A DNA stretch of 64,000 nt, from positions 2,542,001 to 2,606,000 of the forward strand of contig CP116670.1 of assembly GCA_028370155.1 (NCBI GenBank). Direction: 5' to 3'. How positions within the stretch are numbered: position 1 is the stretch's first letter; every line of letters starts with the position of its first letter. Position numbers and translations under genes: made by a program. This document shows, one piece after another, positions 9,664-19,210 of this stretch. The stretch is from Arthrobacter sp. OVS8. GTDB lineage: Bacteria > Actinomycetota > Actinomycetes > Actinomycetales > Micrococcaceae. The notes beneath the pieces are model-generated. The model made no database searches. It was not told where the DNA came from and worked only from the letters and a program-made list of their open reading frames with translations.

Positions 9664-11077
9664 CAGGCGCTCAGGCCTCCCACCAGGGTCCAGACGAGGA
9701 ACGTCAAGGCGAAGCCGGCGACGCCGAGGACGGTGGTGAGCACGGTCCAGGTGCGCAGACCGTCGGCCACCGACAATCCCAGGTACCGGGTGACAATCCA
9801 GAAGCCCGAGTCGTTGATGTGGCTCAGGCCAAGGGCGCCGAAGCCGATAGCCACGAGGATCAGTGCCGTCTGCACGGGCGTGTAGCCGCCGTCGGCCACG
9901 GAGGCGGCGAGCAGGCCGGAGGTGGTGATGATGGCAACTGTTGCCGAGCCCTGGGAGGCGCGGAGGACGGCGGCCAGGATGAAGGCCATCAGGATCAGCG
10001 GCAGGCCGATGCTCTGCAGGCCCTCGGCCAGTGCCGTGCCGATTCCGGAGACAGTCAGGACTTTGCCGAAGACGCCGCCGGCGCCGGTCACCAGGATCAC
10101 AATGGCGGTGGGGGCGAGGGCCGAGTCCATGACTTCGCCGGTGTGCTGTGAGGACCAGCCGCGGCGGATACCCAGGAAGTAGTACGCCAGTCCCAGTGCC
10201 GTGAGCAGGGCAATCAGGGGGCGCCGACGAAGGCTGCGATGTCTGCGGCAGTGCTGCCCTTCGGCAGTACCACAGCGCCCACGGTTCCCACCATGATCAT
10301 CACGATCGGCAGCACGATGAGCGTGATGATCATGGCCGGGCTGGGTGCGGTCTTGGCCGCGGTCTTGACCGCGACGCCGCCGCCCGAAGTGGCGTCCTGT
10401 TCGACGTCGGACTTTCCGGTTCCGAAGAGGCGGAACTGCTCGGCGGTGCCGGACAGCATGGGGTAATCGCGGCGGTTCAGCCGCTTCGCGACAAAGTATC
10501 CCAGCACGCCGACCGGGATACAGGTCAGGAGACCGATGATGGTGGTCCAGCCGATGTCAGCGTTCAGGATGCCTGCGCCGCCAACGACGCCGGGGTGCGG
10601 CGGGACCACCACATGGATGGCGAGCATGATGCCACCGACCGGCAGTCCGATCTTGACCGGGTTGACCCCGGCGGCTTTGGAGAAGCCGTAGATGATGGGG
10701 ATCAGGATGATGAACCCCACGTCGAAGAAGACCGGGATGGCCAGCAGGAACGCTGCCGACGTGAGCGCTGCGATGACCCGGCGCGGGCCCAGCAGCTGGG
10801 TGAACTTGCCGGCCAGGGCCTGGGCGCCGCCGGAGACTTCGATCATCTTGCCGAGCATGGCGCCGAGGCCGACGAGGATGGCGACGGAGCCGAGGGTGCC
10901 GCCCATGCCTTCGGTGACGGTTTTAACGATGTCCGGCAGCGGAATGCCCGCCACCAGGGCGACCAGGACGCTGACAACCAGCAGCGCCAGGAAGGCCGGG
11001 ATCTTGAACTTGATGACGGCCACCAGCAGCAGGGCAACCCCTGCTGCTGCTATGGCCAGAAGAGCGAGAGCGCTCAT
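9663..11077 (-). CDS. GntP family sugar-acid permease, one frame break
   Basis: Repaired length is 471 residues with about 12 to 14 hydrophobic segments. Both ends match the gluconate:proton symporter (GntP) family: LVVSVLVALVAGIPLPDIVK, GLGAMLGKMIEVSGGAQALA, and in the C-terminal half ASQGSATVAIITTSG and HINDSGFWIV. One C is missing near 10220, where ADIAAFVGAP should continue IALLTALGLAYYF. It lies between the dehydrogenase and the aldolase on the same strand, so it probably imports the acid sugar degraded by the neighbouring enzymes. Confidence 0.87.
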
Positions 11078-11100
11078 CGGGTGTCTCCTTTGACGGACCT

Positions 11101-11161
11101 GCCGGTGGGAAACCGGCGGGAGGGTTCAGCTGCGACGGCGGAGGGGGCACCGCCGTCGCAG
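11101..11161. promoter_or_regulatory. intercistronic stem-loops between dehydrogenase and permease genes
   Basis: A perfect 12-base-pair stem, CTGCGACGGCGG (11130-11141) with CCGCCGTCGCAG (11150-11161) around an 8-base loop, follows the dehydrogenase stop on the minus strand. A second small hairpin, GCCGG/CCGGC, lies at 11101-11117. There is no U-tract on the minus strand, so RNA stabilisation or partial attenuation within the operon is more likely than full termination. Confidence 0.5.
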
Positions 11162-11198
11162 GGTTTTGGGGAACTATAGGTGAAGGCGGGAGCGGGTA

Positions 11199-12091
11199 CT
11201 AGGCGGTGCGCTTGGTGGGGGCGACCACCCTGATGACGGCGGAATCGTCGGCGGCGGCGAGCCCTGGGCCTGGCCGAGGAGGTACAGCTGCTCGGCGGCG
11301 GCGGCCACCGGCGCGGCGAGGCCGGCGGCGCGGGTGGCCTTGCCGACGATGCCCATGTCCTTGACGAAGATGTCCAGGCGGCTGAGGACCTCGGCGCCGT
11401 TCTCGGTGTAGGCCTCCAGGATGCGGGGCCCGCGGTTGGACAGCATAAAGGAACCGGCGGCCCCGGCCTCCAGTGCCGCGAGGGTCTTGGCCTGGTCCAG
11501 GCCGAGGGCGTCCGCGAGGGCCATCGCCTCGGCCGCCGCGGCGATGTGGATGCCGCAGAGGAGCTGGTTGACGGTTTTGAGCGCCTGCCCGTCGCCGGGC
11601 TTGTCGCCCACAACGGTCAGGGTGGAGGCGAGCAGTTCCAGGACCGGGCGGGCTGTTTCCAGCGCCTGCGGTTCGGCGCCGACCACGATCAGCAGGTCTC
11701 CTTCACCGGCGCGCTTCGGTCCGCCCGACAGCGGGGCGTCGACGAGGGCGACGCCGAATTCCGCGAGGCGGGCGACGGTGGCCGGGATGGCGTCGGTGCC
11801 CACGGTACTGCCAAGGATCACGACGGCGCCCGGCTTCAGCGACGAGGCCACGCCGTTCCCGCCGAAGAGGACGTCGTCCAGCTGTTCGCCGTTGCGGACG
11901 GCCAGCAGCAGGGCGTCGGCGCCCTCGGCGGCCTCACGGGCGGAGGAGAAGGTCTTGATGCCGGCCTCTTCGGCGAGCTTCAGCCGCGGCTCGGCGATGT
12001 CGAAGCCGTGGACGGTCAGCCGGGTTGCCAGCCGTGCGGCCATGGGCAGTCCCATGGCACCCAGGCCGAGGACAGTGACTTTGTAGTTCAT
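11199..12091 (-). CDS. 3-hydroxyisobutyrate/L-threonate-type NAD-dependent dehydrogenase, one frame break
   Basis: Repaired length is 297 residues, normal for the beta-hydroxyacid dehydrogenase family. It has the N-terminal nucleotide loop GLGAMGLPMA, the substrate loop DAPLSGGPKRA, and the catalytic lysine in ALKTVNQLL. One base is missing near 11265; after repair the C-terminus reads AADDSAVIRVVAPTKRTA and stops at 11199. Beside a DUF1537 kinase this matches the LtnD-type enzyme that oxidises a four-carbon sugar acid such as threonate or erythronate at C2. The exact substrate cannot be read from the sequence. Confidence 0.86.
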
Positions 12092-12116
12092 GGGTTACTC
12101 CGTTGAAATGAGGGGA

Positions 12117-13669
12117 TCAGAAAGTGTTGCTGAGCTTGCGGGTGACCTGGGCCAGGGACTGGTCGTCACCCACGTTGCCGGCGAAGACGATGTACGGGAT
12201 GCCTTTCGCGGGTCCGTCCACCGGCTCCCACAGGCTGACAATGCCCGGAAGCATGGGCCCGCGGACGATCGCGTGCCGGATCTCCAGACCGTGGGCGGCG
12301 ACGTCCGAGGACGTGATGCCTCCCTTCGCGATGACAAAGCGCGGCGGGAACGTCTTCAGGGTCCGGTTCACCACCGCGACGACGGCGGCGGACACGGTGC
12401 GCGCGATCCGCAGGCTCGCGGCGGCGTCGTCCGTCTTGATGAGCAGCCGGCTGGTGTGGAGGATGACATCGGCGCTGCGCAGGGCCTCCGCGACGGTCCC
12501 GACGATGCCGTCCAGGTACTCCTCGGACCCGCCGCCCAGCAGCTTTTCGACGTCGATTTCCACGATCCGCGCGGAGCTGTGCTGTTCAACGAGGGCCTTG
12601 AGCTGCCGGGTGGTGACACCGACGTGCGACCCGACGACGATCAGGCCGCCGGCGTCGGAGGGTGTGAGGCCCGCGTACGCTTCCTCGCCGCTGAGTTCGG
12701 CGCGGATTTCCTGGCCGATGCGGCCCCGGACGAACGGCGGACCCACCCGGTACAGCAGCGTCTTGCCCCGGCGCTCGGCTTCCTCCAGGCCCAGGGCCAG
12801 CGCGCGGAGATCGTTTTCGGTCACAATGTCGGCGACGATCGGGGTGGAATCCGTGGCCGAGTCGATGGCGTCGGCGATGGCTTTGGCCGAGACCTGGGGA
12901 TCCCCGTCCGGGCCGGCGGCACGGATGATGTTGAGGTCCAGCACGATCACCGAATCCGCCGGGAACCGGCGTCCGGACTTCTCCTCCACGTACTTCGCCA
13001 GTTCGGAATTCGCGAAGCCGAAGCTCGCGTCCCGGGCGAATTCGGTCTCGGCCACCGGAGTGAGCTTGCCGACGTCCCCGCCGGTGCCGCGCATGTAGTG
13101 CACGCCGCCGATCGTCACGCGCCCGGCGTCGGGGAAGGCGGGGACGATCACGACGCCGTCCGTCACCTCGCCGGTGGCAGCGGCGACGGTGGCCGCGATG
13201 GTGTCCGGTTCCAGCGGGTAGTGGCCGCGGAGGGTGGAGTCGCTGCGGCTAACGAACCCAAGCCGCAGGCTTGGACCGGAAGCGCGGGAATTGGCACCGC
13301 TGGAACTAGCACCGTCGGGTTCGAGGGCGGCCGCCGCGAGGGCGTTCCGGACCACTTCCTCGTTGCGGGCGGCAGCTTCGGCGGGGTCCAGGCTGCGGGT
13401 GTTGGTCAGGACGTAGACCGCGTCCTGACGGCGGCCGTTGATGCGGTGGTTGAAAGCCCAGGTGAAGTCGGCGACTTCCCAGCGGGTGAGCACCGGCAGG
13501 TCGGCGACGGACTGCGTACCGGTGGGGTCGTCGTCGAGCACTACCAGGATCCGGGGGCCGACGCGGACTGGGCCTCCACGGCTTCGGCGACGGTCCGGGC
13601 GGGAATCCGGACCTCCGCCGGAAAGGCGGCCAGCACATCTGCTTCGAAAAGCTCTGATTCAAAGGGCAC
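12117..13669 (-). CDS. four-carbon acid sugar kinase (DUF1537 family), one frame break
   Basis: Repaired length is about 517 residues. The N-terminal domain has LDDDPTGTQSVADLPVL and FVSRSDSTLRGHYPLE. The C-terminal nucleotide-binding domain has VGSHVGVTTRQ and FVIAKGGITSSDVA, as in OtnK/DtnK kinases that phosphorylate 3-oxo-tetronate or tetronate. One C is missing near 13553 (restores APRILVVLDDD). I favour GTG 13669, which has GGAG five bases upstream; GTG 13675 is the other option. Being first in the leftward operon and next to the operator region, its promoter is the one facing the GntR regulator. Confidence 0.87.
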
Positions 13670-13711
13670 TTGCACTCCATTGTGGGAACTCTGCTGCGGA
13701 ATAAATTTGTA

Positions 13712-13783
13712 AGATGTCTGACATCTAACATCTGAATGCTAGTGTGGCATACGGCACAACGACGCGCAAGTAGACTTGTCTAC
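13712..13783. promoter_or_regulatory. GntR/FadR-type operators in the divergent spacer
   Basis: AGATGTCTGACATCT (13712-13726) is a perfect 15-base palindrome, and GTAGACTTGTCTAC (13770-13783) has perfect 6-base arms. Both contain GTC/GAC cores of the kind bound by FadR-subfamily GntR regulators, whose gene starts 33 bases downstream. One site lies near each divergent gene, consistent with control of the acid-sugar operon and autoregulation; binding is inferred. Confidence 0.6.
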
Positions 13784-13815
13784 CAGGAGTAATTCGGTGA
13801 AGCAGATGGGGAAAA

Positions 13816-14525
13816 GTGGCTAGGAAATCGCTGGTCGGCGTGGTCGCTGACGAACTGCTGGACCGCATCATTGCCGGCGAATTCCCGCCGGGCACATCGG
13901 TCCCCGGCGAGCTGGAGCTGAGCGCCCGCCATGAGGTGAGCCGCATGACGGTCCGCGAGGCGATGAAGACCCTCGAAGCCCAGCACATCCTCAGCGTGGA
14001 GCGCGGCCGCGGGACCTTTGTAAATCCGCTGAGCCGCTGGGCCTCCCTGGAGGCGGTCCTCCGGGCGGCCTCGGAGGGGAAGACGACGCGGCAGCCGCCG
14101 TGCAGCTGATCGAGCTGCGCCGGATGCTGGAGTCAGGCGCCTGCGAACTGGCGGCCGTCCGGATCAGTGACGCCGATCTGGAGACCCTCTACGGGCAGCT
14201 GGAATCGATGCGCGTGGCGCACGAAAAGCACGACGTGGCCGCGTTTGTGGCGGCGGACCTCGCGTTCCACGACCTCATCCTGCGCGCCTCGGAGAATGTT
14301 TTTGTGGCCGTCCTGTTCGCCCCGTTGCACCGGGTGCTGGAAAAGCGGCGGACCCAGACGTCCGAGGTGCGCGAGATCCAGGCCCATGCGATCGGCCAGC
14401 ACCAGAAAATCGCGGATGCGCTGGCTACGCGGGACCCGCACCAGGCACGGGACGCTATGGACGCCCACATGCAGCAGACACTGGACGATCTCAAGACCTA
14501 CGTCCTGGCGGACCGGCCGGCCTGA
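13816..14525 (+). CDS. GntR family (FadR subfamily) transcriptional regulator, one frame break
   Basis: Repaired length is 236 residues. Residues 1-75 form the winged helix-turn-helix (LLDRIIAGEFPPGTSVPGE, SRMTVREAMKTLEA, VERGRGTFV). The rest is the all-helical FCD ligand domain, with metal or ligand ligands likely in DLAFHDLIL and HQKIADAL. One base is missing near 14085, between SEGKT and AVQLIELRRML. The start is GTG 13816 after GGGGA. It diverges from the acid-sugar operon and presumably senses its substrate or an intermediate. Confidence 0.85.
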
Positions 14526-14595
14526 CTGGCGGCACCGCCGGGCACTGTGACGCGGGGCGCGTGCCTCGCGGGGCGCGTACCTGCGCCCGGCCGGC

Positions 14596-14880
<285 letters not shown>

Positions 14881-14902
14881 TCAACAGGGTTCATTCCATG
14901 AT

Positions 14903-14938
14903 ATACCCCCTGTGTATTTGCCATACCCAGCAGGGTAT
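14903..14938. promoter_or_regulatory. tandem CsoR/CstR-type operator boxes
   Basis: Two sites with the TAC-C-tract/GTA layout of CsoR-family operators lie 50-85 bases upstream of the repressor start: ATACCCCCTGTGTAT (14903-14917, imperfect) and ATACCCAGCAGGGTAT (14923-14938, perfect 6-base arms). The two centres are about 20 bases apart, so two tetramers could bind the same DNA face. Confidence 0.65.
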
Positions 14939-15066
14939 GATGACGCCCACTCCCGCCGCCCGGCCCGGGAATCAAGCGGTCCCCGGCTGGGTCTCCTGCG
15001 GGGTGGTCCAGGCCCCGCTAGGGACCTAAGGACCTAGTGGATCCTGAATATTCGGCGTATTGCTAA

Positions 15067-15909
15067 ATGTGTGAACGCCGCCGGATTCCTGGATCCTGGC
15101 GCCGGCCGGGCGGCGCACGGGGCCCCACGCCGGGGCAGGGGCCGGGGCTGTGGAGCCGCTATGTTGCCTTGGGGGATTCGTTCACGGCGGGCCTCGGGGA
15201 TCCGGAGCCGCTGAGCCCCGGCGGCATGCGGGGCTGGGCGGACCGCATCGCGGAGGAACTCAGCGAGGGAGAACGGATTTCCGGTACGCCAATCTCGCTG
15301 TCAGCGGCCTCCTCCTGCGCCAGATCCTCGAGCGGCAACTGGGACCCGCGATCGCGCTCAGGCCGGATTTGGTCACACTCTCGGCGGCGGAAACGACCTC
15401 GTGTTCCACCGGAGCGATCCCGACCGGCTGGCCGCCGACCTCGATGCCGCAGTTGCCATGCTCAGCGCCACCGGGGCCACCATCGTGCTGTTCACCGGCC
15501 CCGACTGGCGCGATACACCGCTGCTGGGCCACAACCGGGGCAGGGTGGCCGTCTTCAACGAGAACATCCGGACCATCGCGGCGCGCCATCACGGCGTGAT
15601 CGCTGATCTTTGGACCTTGCGGCAACTCTCGGACCCCCAGATGTGGGACCCCGACCGGCTGCACTTCTCGCCGATCGGGCACCACACCATCGCGGCCATG
15701 GTGCTGGAATCCCTGGGGGTCGCCCACACCCTCACGCCGCTGGAACCCAAGCCCATGCCTGCCGCAAGCTGGCGGGACAGCAAGGCCGGGGACCTCGCCT
15801 GGTTCACCACCTACCTGCTGCCCTGGATGATCCGCCGGGTCCGGAAACGCTCCGACGCCCCGCCGCTGGCGCCAAGCGCCCCGAGCCGGGGCCGGTATAC
15901 GGATCCTGA
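15067..15909 (+). CDS. SGNH/GDSL-family hydrolase, three frame breaks
   Basis: The repaired protein is about 281 residues. Block I is YVALGDSFTAGLGDPEPL (catalytic Ser in GDS), block III is GGND (near 15390), and block V is DPDRLHFSPIGH with the Asp-x-x-His pair. These define a lipase/esterase or carbohydrate-esterase-like SGNH hydrolase with no signal peptide. Breaks lie near 15280, 15390 and 15865; each is one missing base. The last repair ends the protein at KRPEPGPVYGS, stop 15909, instead of running into the dodecin gene. The start ATG 15067 is uncertain because the first 30 residues are unlike the family. Confidence 0.72.
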
Positions 15910-16020
15910 GGCGCAGCATTCAGAGGGACGGCCTCCGGCCCCTAGTCCCGCTGCGATCTGTCGGCTAATCTGCAGGAACGGCCCACCGCCGGGTATCGAT
16001 GGCGATCACGAGGAGCGAAG

Positions 16021-16230
16021 TTGTCTAATCACACTTACAGCATTTCTGAAATTGTCGGAACGTCGAACGAGGGCGTTGATGCCGCAGTCCGCAACGGCAT
16101 CGCCGAGGCGGCCAAGACCCTGCGGAACCTGGACTGGTTTGAGGTCAAGGAAATCCGCGGACACCTCGAGAACGGCGCCATCGCCGACTGGCAAGTGACC
16201 ATCAAGCTCGGATTCCGACTGGAACGCTAA
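16021..16230 (+). CDS. dodecin family flavin-binding protein
   Basis: Intact, 69 residues with a TTG start supported by AGGAG eight bases upstream. The sequence SISEIVGTSNEGVDAAVRNG and WFEVKEIRGHLENGAI matches dodecin, a small dodecameric protein that stores FMN or coenzyme A; the conserved Trp and the following strand form the flavin pocket. It stands between the SGNH hydrolase and an aldo/keto reductase, all rightward, without overlap. Confidence 0.92.
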   Translation: MSNHTYSISEIVGTSNEGVDAAVRNGIAEAAKTLRNLDWFEVKEIRGHLENGAIADWQVTIKLGFRLER

Positions 16231-16272
16231 CGTCCGACGCCGCCGCACGTTCCGTCGTCGAAGGACCGTCGC

Positions 16273-17244
16273 GTGCAGTACACGCAACTGGGCCGCTCCG
16301 GCCTGAAAGTCTCCCGGCTCTGCCTCGGAACCATGAACTTCGGCCCGCAGACCGAGGAAGCGGATGCCCGCTCCATCATGGACTCGGCGCTGGGCGCGGG
16401 CATCAACTTCTTCGACACGGCAAACGTCTACGGCGGCACCGGCCACCGGGGCCGGACCGAGGAAATTCTTGGCCGTTGGTTCGCCACCGGCGGCCAGCGA
16501 CGGGAACGGACCGTGCTGGCCACCAAGCTCTACGGCACCATGACGGACCGGCCCAACGAGTCGCGCTTGTCCGCGCTGAACATCCGGCGCGCCCTCGACG
16601 CGAGCCTGAAGCGGCTGCAGACGGACTACATCGACCTCTACCAGTTCCACCACGTGGACCGGAGCACCCCGTGGGACGAAATCTGGCAGGCGATCGACGT
16701 CGCCGTCCAGCAGGGCAAGATTCTCTATTCGGGCAGCAGCAACTTCGCCGGCTGGCACATCGCCCAGGCCCAGGAAGCCGCCGCACGGCGCCACAGCTAC
16801 GGCCTGGTCAGCGAGCAGTCCATCTACAACCTGCTGACCCGCGACGTCGAACTGGAAGTCATTCCGGCCGTCCAGCACTACGGGCTCGGGCTGCTCCCCT
16901 GGTCGCCGCTGCAGGGCGGACTCCTCGGCGGGGTGCTGAAGGCGGGGCACGACGGCGCGCGCCGCACCGAGGGCCGCTCGCTTGAGACCCTCAGGAACCA
17001 TCAGGACCAGTTGCGCCAGTTCGAGGAGTTCACCCGGGAACTGGGACAGGACCCCGGGGACGTCGCCCTGGCCTGGCTGCTGCACCAGCCCGCCGTGACC
17101 GCGCCCGTGGTGGGCCCCCGCACCCAGGACCAGCTCGACGCCGCCCTCCGCGCCACGGACCTGACGCTCGATTCCCGCACGCTTCGGCGGCTCGATGAAA
17201 TCTTCCCGGGACACCGGACAGCACCGGAGGACTACGCGTGGTGA
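16273..17244 (+). CDS. aldo/keto reductase
   Basis: Intact, 323 residues with GTG start. The catalytic tetrad of the AKR superfamily is visible: Asp48 and Tyr53 in FFDTANVYG, Lys85 in ATKLYG, and His126 in QFHHVD. The cofactor-binding end has PVVGPRTQDQLDAAL. It belongs with the large L-glyceraldehyde 3-phosphate-reductase/YghZ-like group of bacterial oxidoreductases; the substrate is unknown. It lies 42 bases after dodecin on the same strand. Confidence 0.92.
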   Translation: MQYTQLGRSGLKVSRLCLGTMNFGPQTEEADARSIMDSALGAGINFFDTANVYGGTGHRGRTEEILGRWFATGGQRRERTVLATKLYGTMTDRPNESRLSALNIRRALDASLKRLQTDYIDLYQFHHVDRSTPWDEIWQAIDVAVQQGKILYSGSSNFAGWHIAQAQEAAARRHSYGLVSEQSIYNLLTRDVELEVIPAVQHYGLGLLPWSPLQGGLLGGVLKAGHDGARRTEGRSLETLRNHQDQLRQFEEFTRELGQDPGDVALAWLLHQPAVTAPVVGPRTQDQLDAALRATDLTLDSRTLRRLDEIFPGHRTAPEDYAW

Positions 17245-17462
17245 CCTGAATGCAGGGACCTCCGCGGGTGGCCCCGCCGAAAGGAGACGCGCAAAAACCA
17301 GCCAAAACCGGGACACCTGACCGAGAAAGTACCCGCCACGAGGAGTTTTCACTCCCTGCCGAATGGCTCTTTGATAATAAGCATGATTAGTATTGGGGAA
17401 GAAGGATGAAGCGCACCCGGCAACCCGGGTGCCTCCTCACTGAAGAAGAAGGAACGATAAAA

Positions 17463-17726
17463 ATGGGTTTTTTCGCATTTCTGATTCTGGGCCTCATCGC
17501 CGGCGCAATCGCTAAGGCAATCCTCCCGGGCAAGCAGGGCGGTGGCATTCTCATCACGCTGCTGCTCGGCGTGGTCGGCGCCATTCTTGGCGGCTGGATT
17601 GGCGGAATGCTGTTCGGCACGGGCATCAACGAGTTCTTCTCGCTGTCGACCTGGCTCCTGGCCATCGGCGGTGCGATCATCGTCCTGCTCGTTTACGGCA
17701 TGATCACCAAGCGTTCAGCCCGCTAA
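17463..17726 (+). CDS. GlsB/YeaQ/YmgE family stress membrane protein
   Basis: Intact, 87 residues. Three glycine-rich transmembrane helices (FFAFLILGLIAGAIAKAILP, LLGVVGAILGGWIGGMLFG, and the C-terminal helix) are the signature of the transglycosylase-associated/GlsB family, often induced by stress. ATG 17463 is preferred over an upstream in-frame ATG at 17406 because GAAGAAGGA precedes it and the family begins here. A strong terminator follows at 17741. Confidence 0.9.
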   Translation: MGFFAFLILGLIAGAIAKAILPGKQGGGILITLLLGVVGAILGGWIGGMLFGTGINEFFSLSTWLLAIGGAIIVLLVYGMITKRSAR

Positions 17727-17740
17727 AGCTGACGACCGGA

Positions 17741-17776
17741 AACCGGTCCCGGGAATTTTCCCGGGGCCGGTTTTTT
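17741..17776 (+). terminator. Rho-independent terminator after glsB-like gene
   Basis: AACCGG-T-CCCGGGAA, loop, TTCCCGGG-GCCGGTT followed by TTTT gives a long GC stem with a U-tract starting 15 bases after the stop codon. It should end the transcript before the next rightward gene. Confidence 0.85.
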
Positions 17777-17832
17777 GGCAAACGGCCCCACCACCTCTAT
17801 TACCCAGCACCATCGAGGAACAGGAGTACCGC

Positions 17833-18306
17833 ATGAAAGGCAAACTTCTTTTCGGAGCAGGAATCGCAGCAGGCTACGTTCTCGGATCGCGGTCCGGACG
17901 GGCCGCCTACGAAAAGCTCAAGACGCGGGCGGCCGCCCTCTGGGAAAGCCAGCCGGTCCAGGACAAGGTGGCAGCGGCGACCGAAGCGGTAAAGGAAAAG
18001 GCACCAGAGGTATCCGAACAGCTCGGCGAAGCCGCCCGGCGGGCCGGAACCGTGATCGGCTCAGCGGTCCGCCGCGACACGCCACCGACGGGGACAACAG
18101 GTGACGGGAGTGCAGCCCAGGGCGGCATCCCCGCGCACAGCACCCACCCGGAGACCGTCAACCTCGGGACGTCCGTCGCGGCCGGGGCGTCCGACGTCGA
18201 CTCGGACCCCGCACTGTCGGACCAGCACGGCCAGGACTGGTCCGATGAAGGCGGGGCCACCAGGGCCGGAGCCGCGACCAACGTCGATCCCGACAAGGCG
18301 TCCTAA
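17833..18306 (+). CDS. YtxH-like hypothetical protein
   Basis: Intact, 157 residues. The N-terminus KLLFGAGIAAGYVLGSRSGR is a short glycine-zipper helix like YtxH-domain proteins, followed by an amphipathic helical stretch (VAAATEAVKEKAPEVSEQLG) and a long disordered Ser/Thr/Asp/Gly tail. AGGAG lies upstream of ATG 17833. No enzymatic motif is seen. Proteins of this type are usually general-stress membrane-associated products, which fits the GlsB-like neighbour. Confidence 0.75.
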   Translation: MKGKLLFGAGIAAGYVLGSRSGRAAYEKLKTRAAALWESQPVQDKVAAATEAVKEKAPEVSEQLGEAARRAGTVIGSAVRRDTPPTGTTGDGSAAQGGIPAHSTHPETVNLGTSVAAGASDVDSDPALSDQHGQDWSDEGGATRAGAATNVDPDKAS

Positions 18307-18324
18307 CCACTCCGGAGTTCGCCG

Positions 18325-19146
18325 TCACTCGGGCCCATCGAGCGCCGGCGTTCCGATAACAACCGTGGCGTCCAGCTCCCCGGAGGTGGCCACCCGGGCG
18401 GTGAGTCCGTTGCGGCGGAACAACTCGACGGTCTGCGGCGCCTGCCGCGGACTCGTCTCGATCAGCAGGTAGCCGCCGGGAGCCAGCCATTGCGGCGCCC
18501 CGGCGGCCACCCGCCGCTGGATGTGAAGCCCGTCTGTACCGCCGTCGAGGAAACCCGCGGCTCGTGCAGGCGGGCTTCCCGCGGCATGGTGCCGATCTCG
18601 GCAGAGGGAACGTACGGGGCGTTGACGGCGAGGACCGAGACCCGCCCGCGCAGCCGCTCCGGGAGGGCCGTGTACAGGTCCCCGACGTGGATCTCGCCGC
18701 CCAGCGGCACGAGGTTGCGGGCCGCGCACTGCACCGCGGCCTGGTCGACGTCGGCAGCGTGCAGTTCCAGGGCCCGGCCACCGCCGCGAGCGCGGCGCCC
18801 ACCGCCCTGAGCCGCAGCACAGGTCAACGACCACCGGCGAGGTCCCCGCGCGGCCAGTCCGGCCAGGTCCATTCAGGAGCCTCGAGGCCTCCCTGACCAG
18901 GAATTCGGTGCGGCGGCGGGGCACAAAGACTCCGGTGTCCACTTCGATCCGGAGTCCACAAAATTCCGCCCACCCCAGGACGTGCTCCAGCGGCAGGCCG
19001 GAAATCCGCTGCTGCACGAGGGCGTCGAGGTGGTCCGGCGTCGTGGCAGCACCGGAGAGCAGCCCGGCCTCCTCCTCGGCGAAGACGCAACCGGCTGCCC
19101 GGAGCCTCGTGATGACCGATGGGCTGGACGCGGGAGGGGCCGTCAT
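18325..19146 (-). CDS. PrmC-related putative protein N5-glutamine methyltransferase, three frame breaks
   Basis: The repaired protein is about 273 residues. An N-terminal helical domain (QQRISGLPLEHVLGWAEF) precedes the SAM-binding motif VVVDLCCGSGAVGAAL and the catalytic motif NAPYVPSAEIGTMPREAR. NAPY replaces the NPPY of true PrmC and is characteristic of the PrmC-related actinobacterial group with unknown substrate. The frame breaks near 18815, 18775 and 18560, with the net change cancelling out. ATG 19146 diverges from the lactonase gene. Confidence 0.82.
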   Translation of the reverse strand: MTAPPASSPSVITRLRAAGCVFAEEEAGLLSGAATTPDHLDALVQQRISGLPLEHVLGWAEFCGLRIEVDTGVFVPRRRTEFLVREASRLLNGPGRTGRAGTSPVVVDLCCGSGRWAPRSRRWPGPGTARCRRRPGRGAVRGPQPRAAGRRDPRRGPVHGPPGAAARAGLGPRRQRPVRSLCRDRHHAAGSPPARAAGFLDGGTDGLHIQRRVAAGAPQWLAPGGYLLIETSPRQAPQTVELFRRNGLTARVATSGELDATVVIGTPALDGPE

Positions 19147-19210
19147 GTCGCAGACCCCTTCCGTTCATCGCGCCGGGAATCTCATGGTATCGAAGTGGCA
19201 GGATGGCACC

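Noticed and set aside
12090..13712. A 540-residue open frame on the plus strand opposite the acid-sugar kinase
   Set aside because: Composition is Gly/Asp/His/Arg rich with no domain; it mirrors the codon pattern of the real minus-strand kinase gene, whose motifs are clear.
16006..17352. A 448-residue minus-strand open frame over dodecin and the aldo/keto reductase
   Set aside because: It is the antisense of two intact, well-recognised genes and has no family features.
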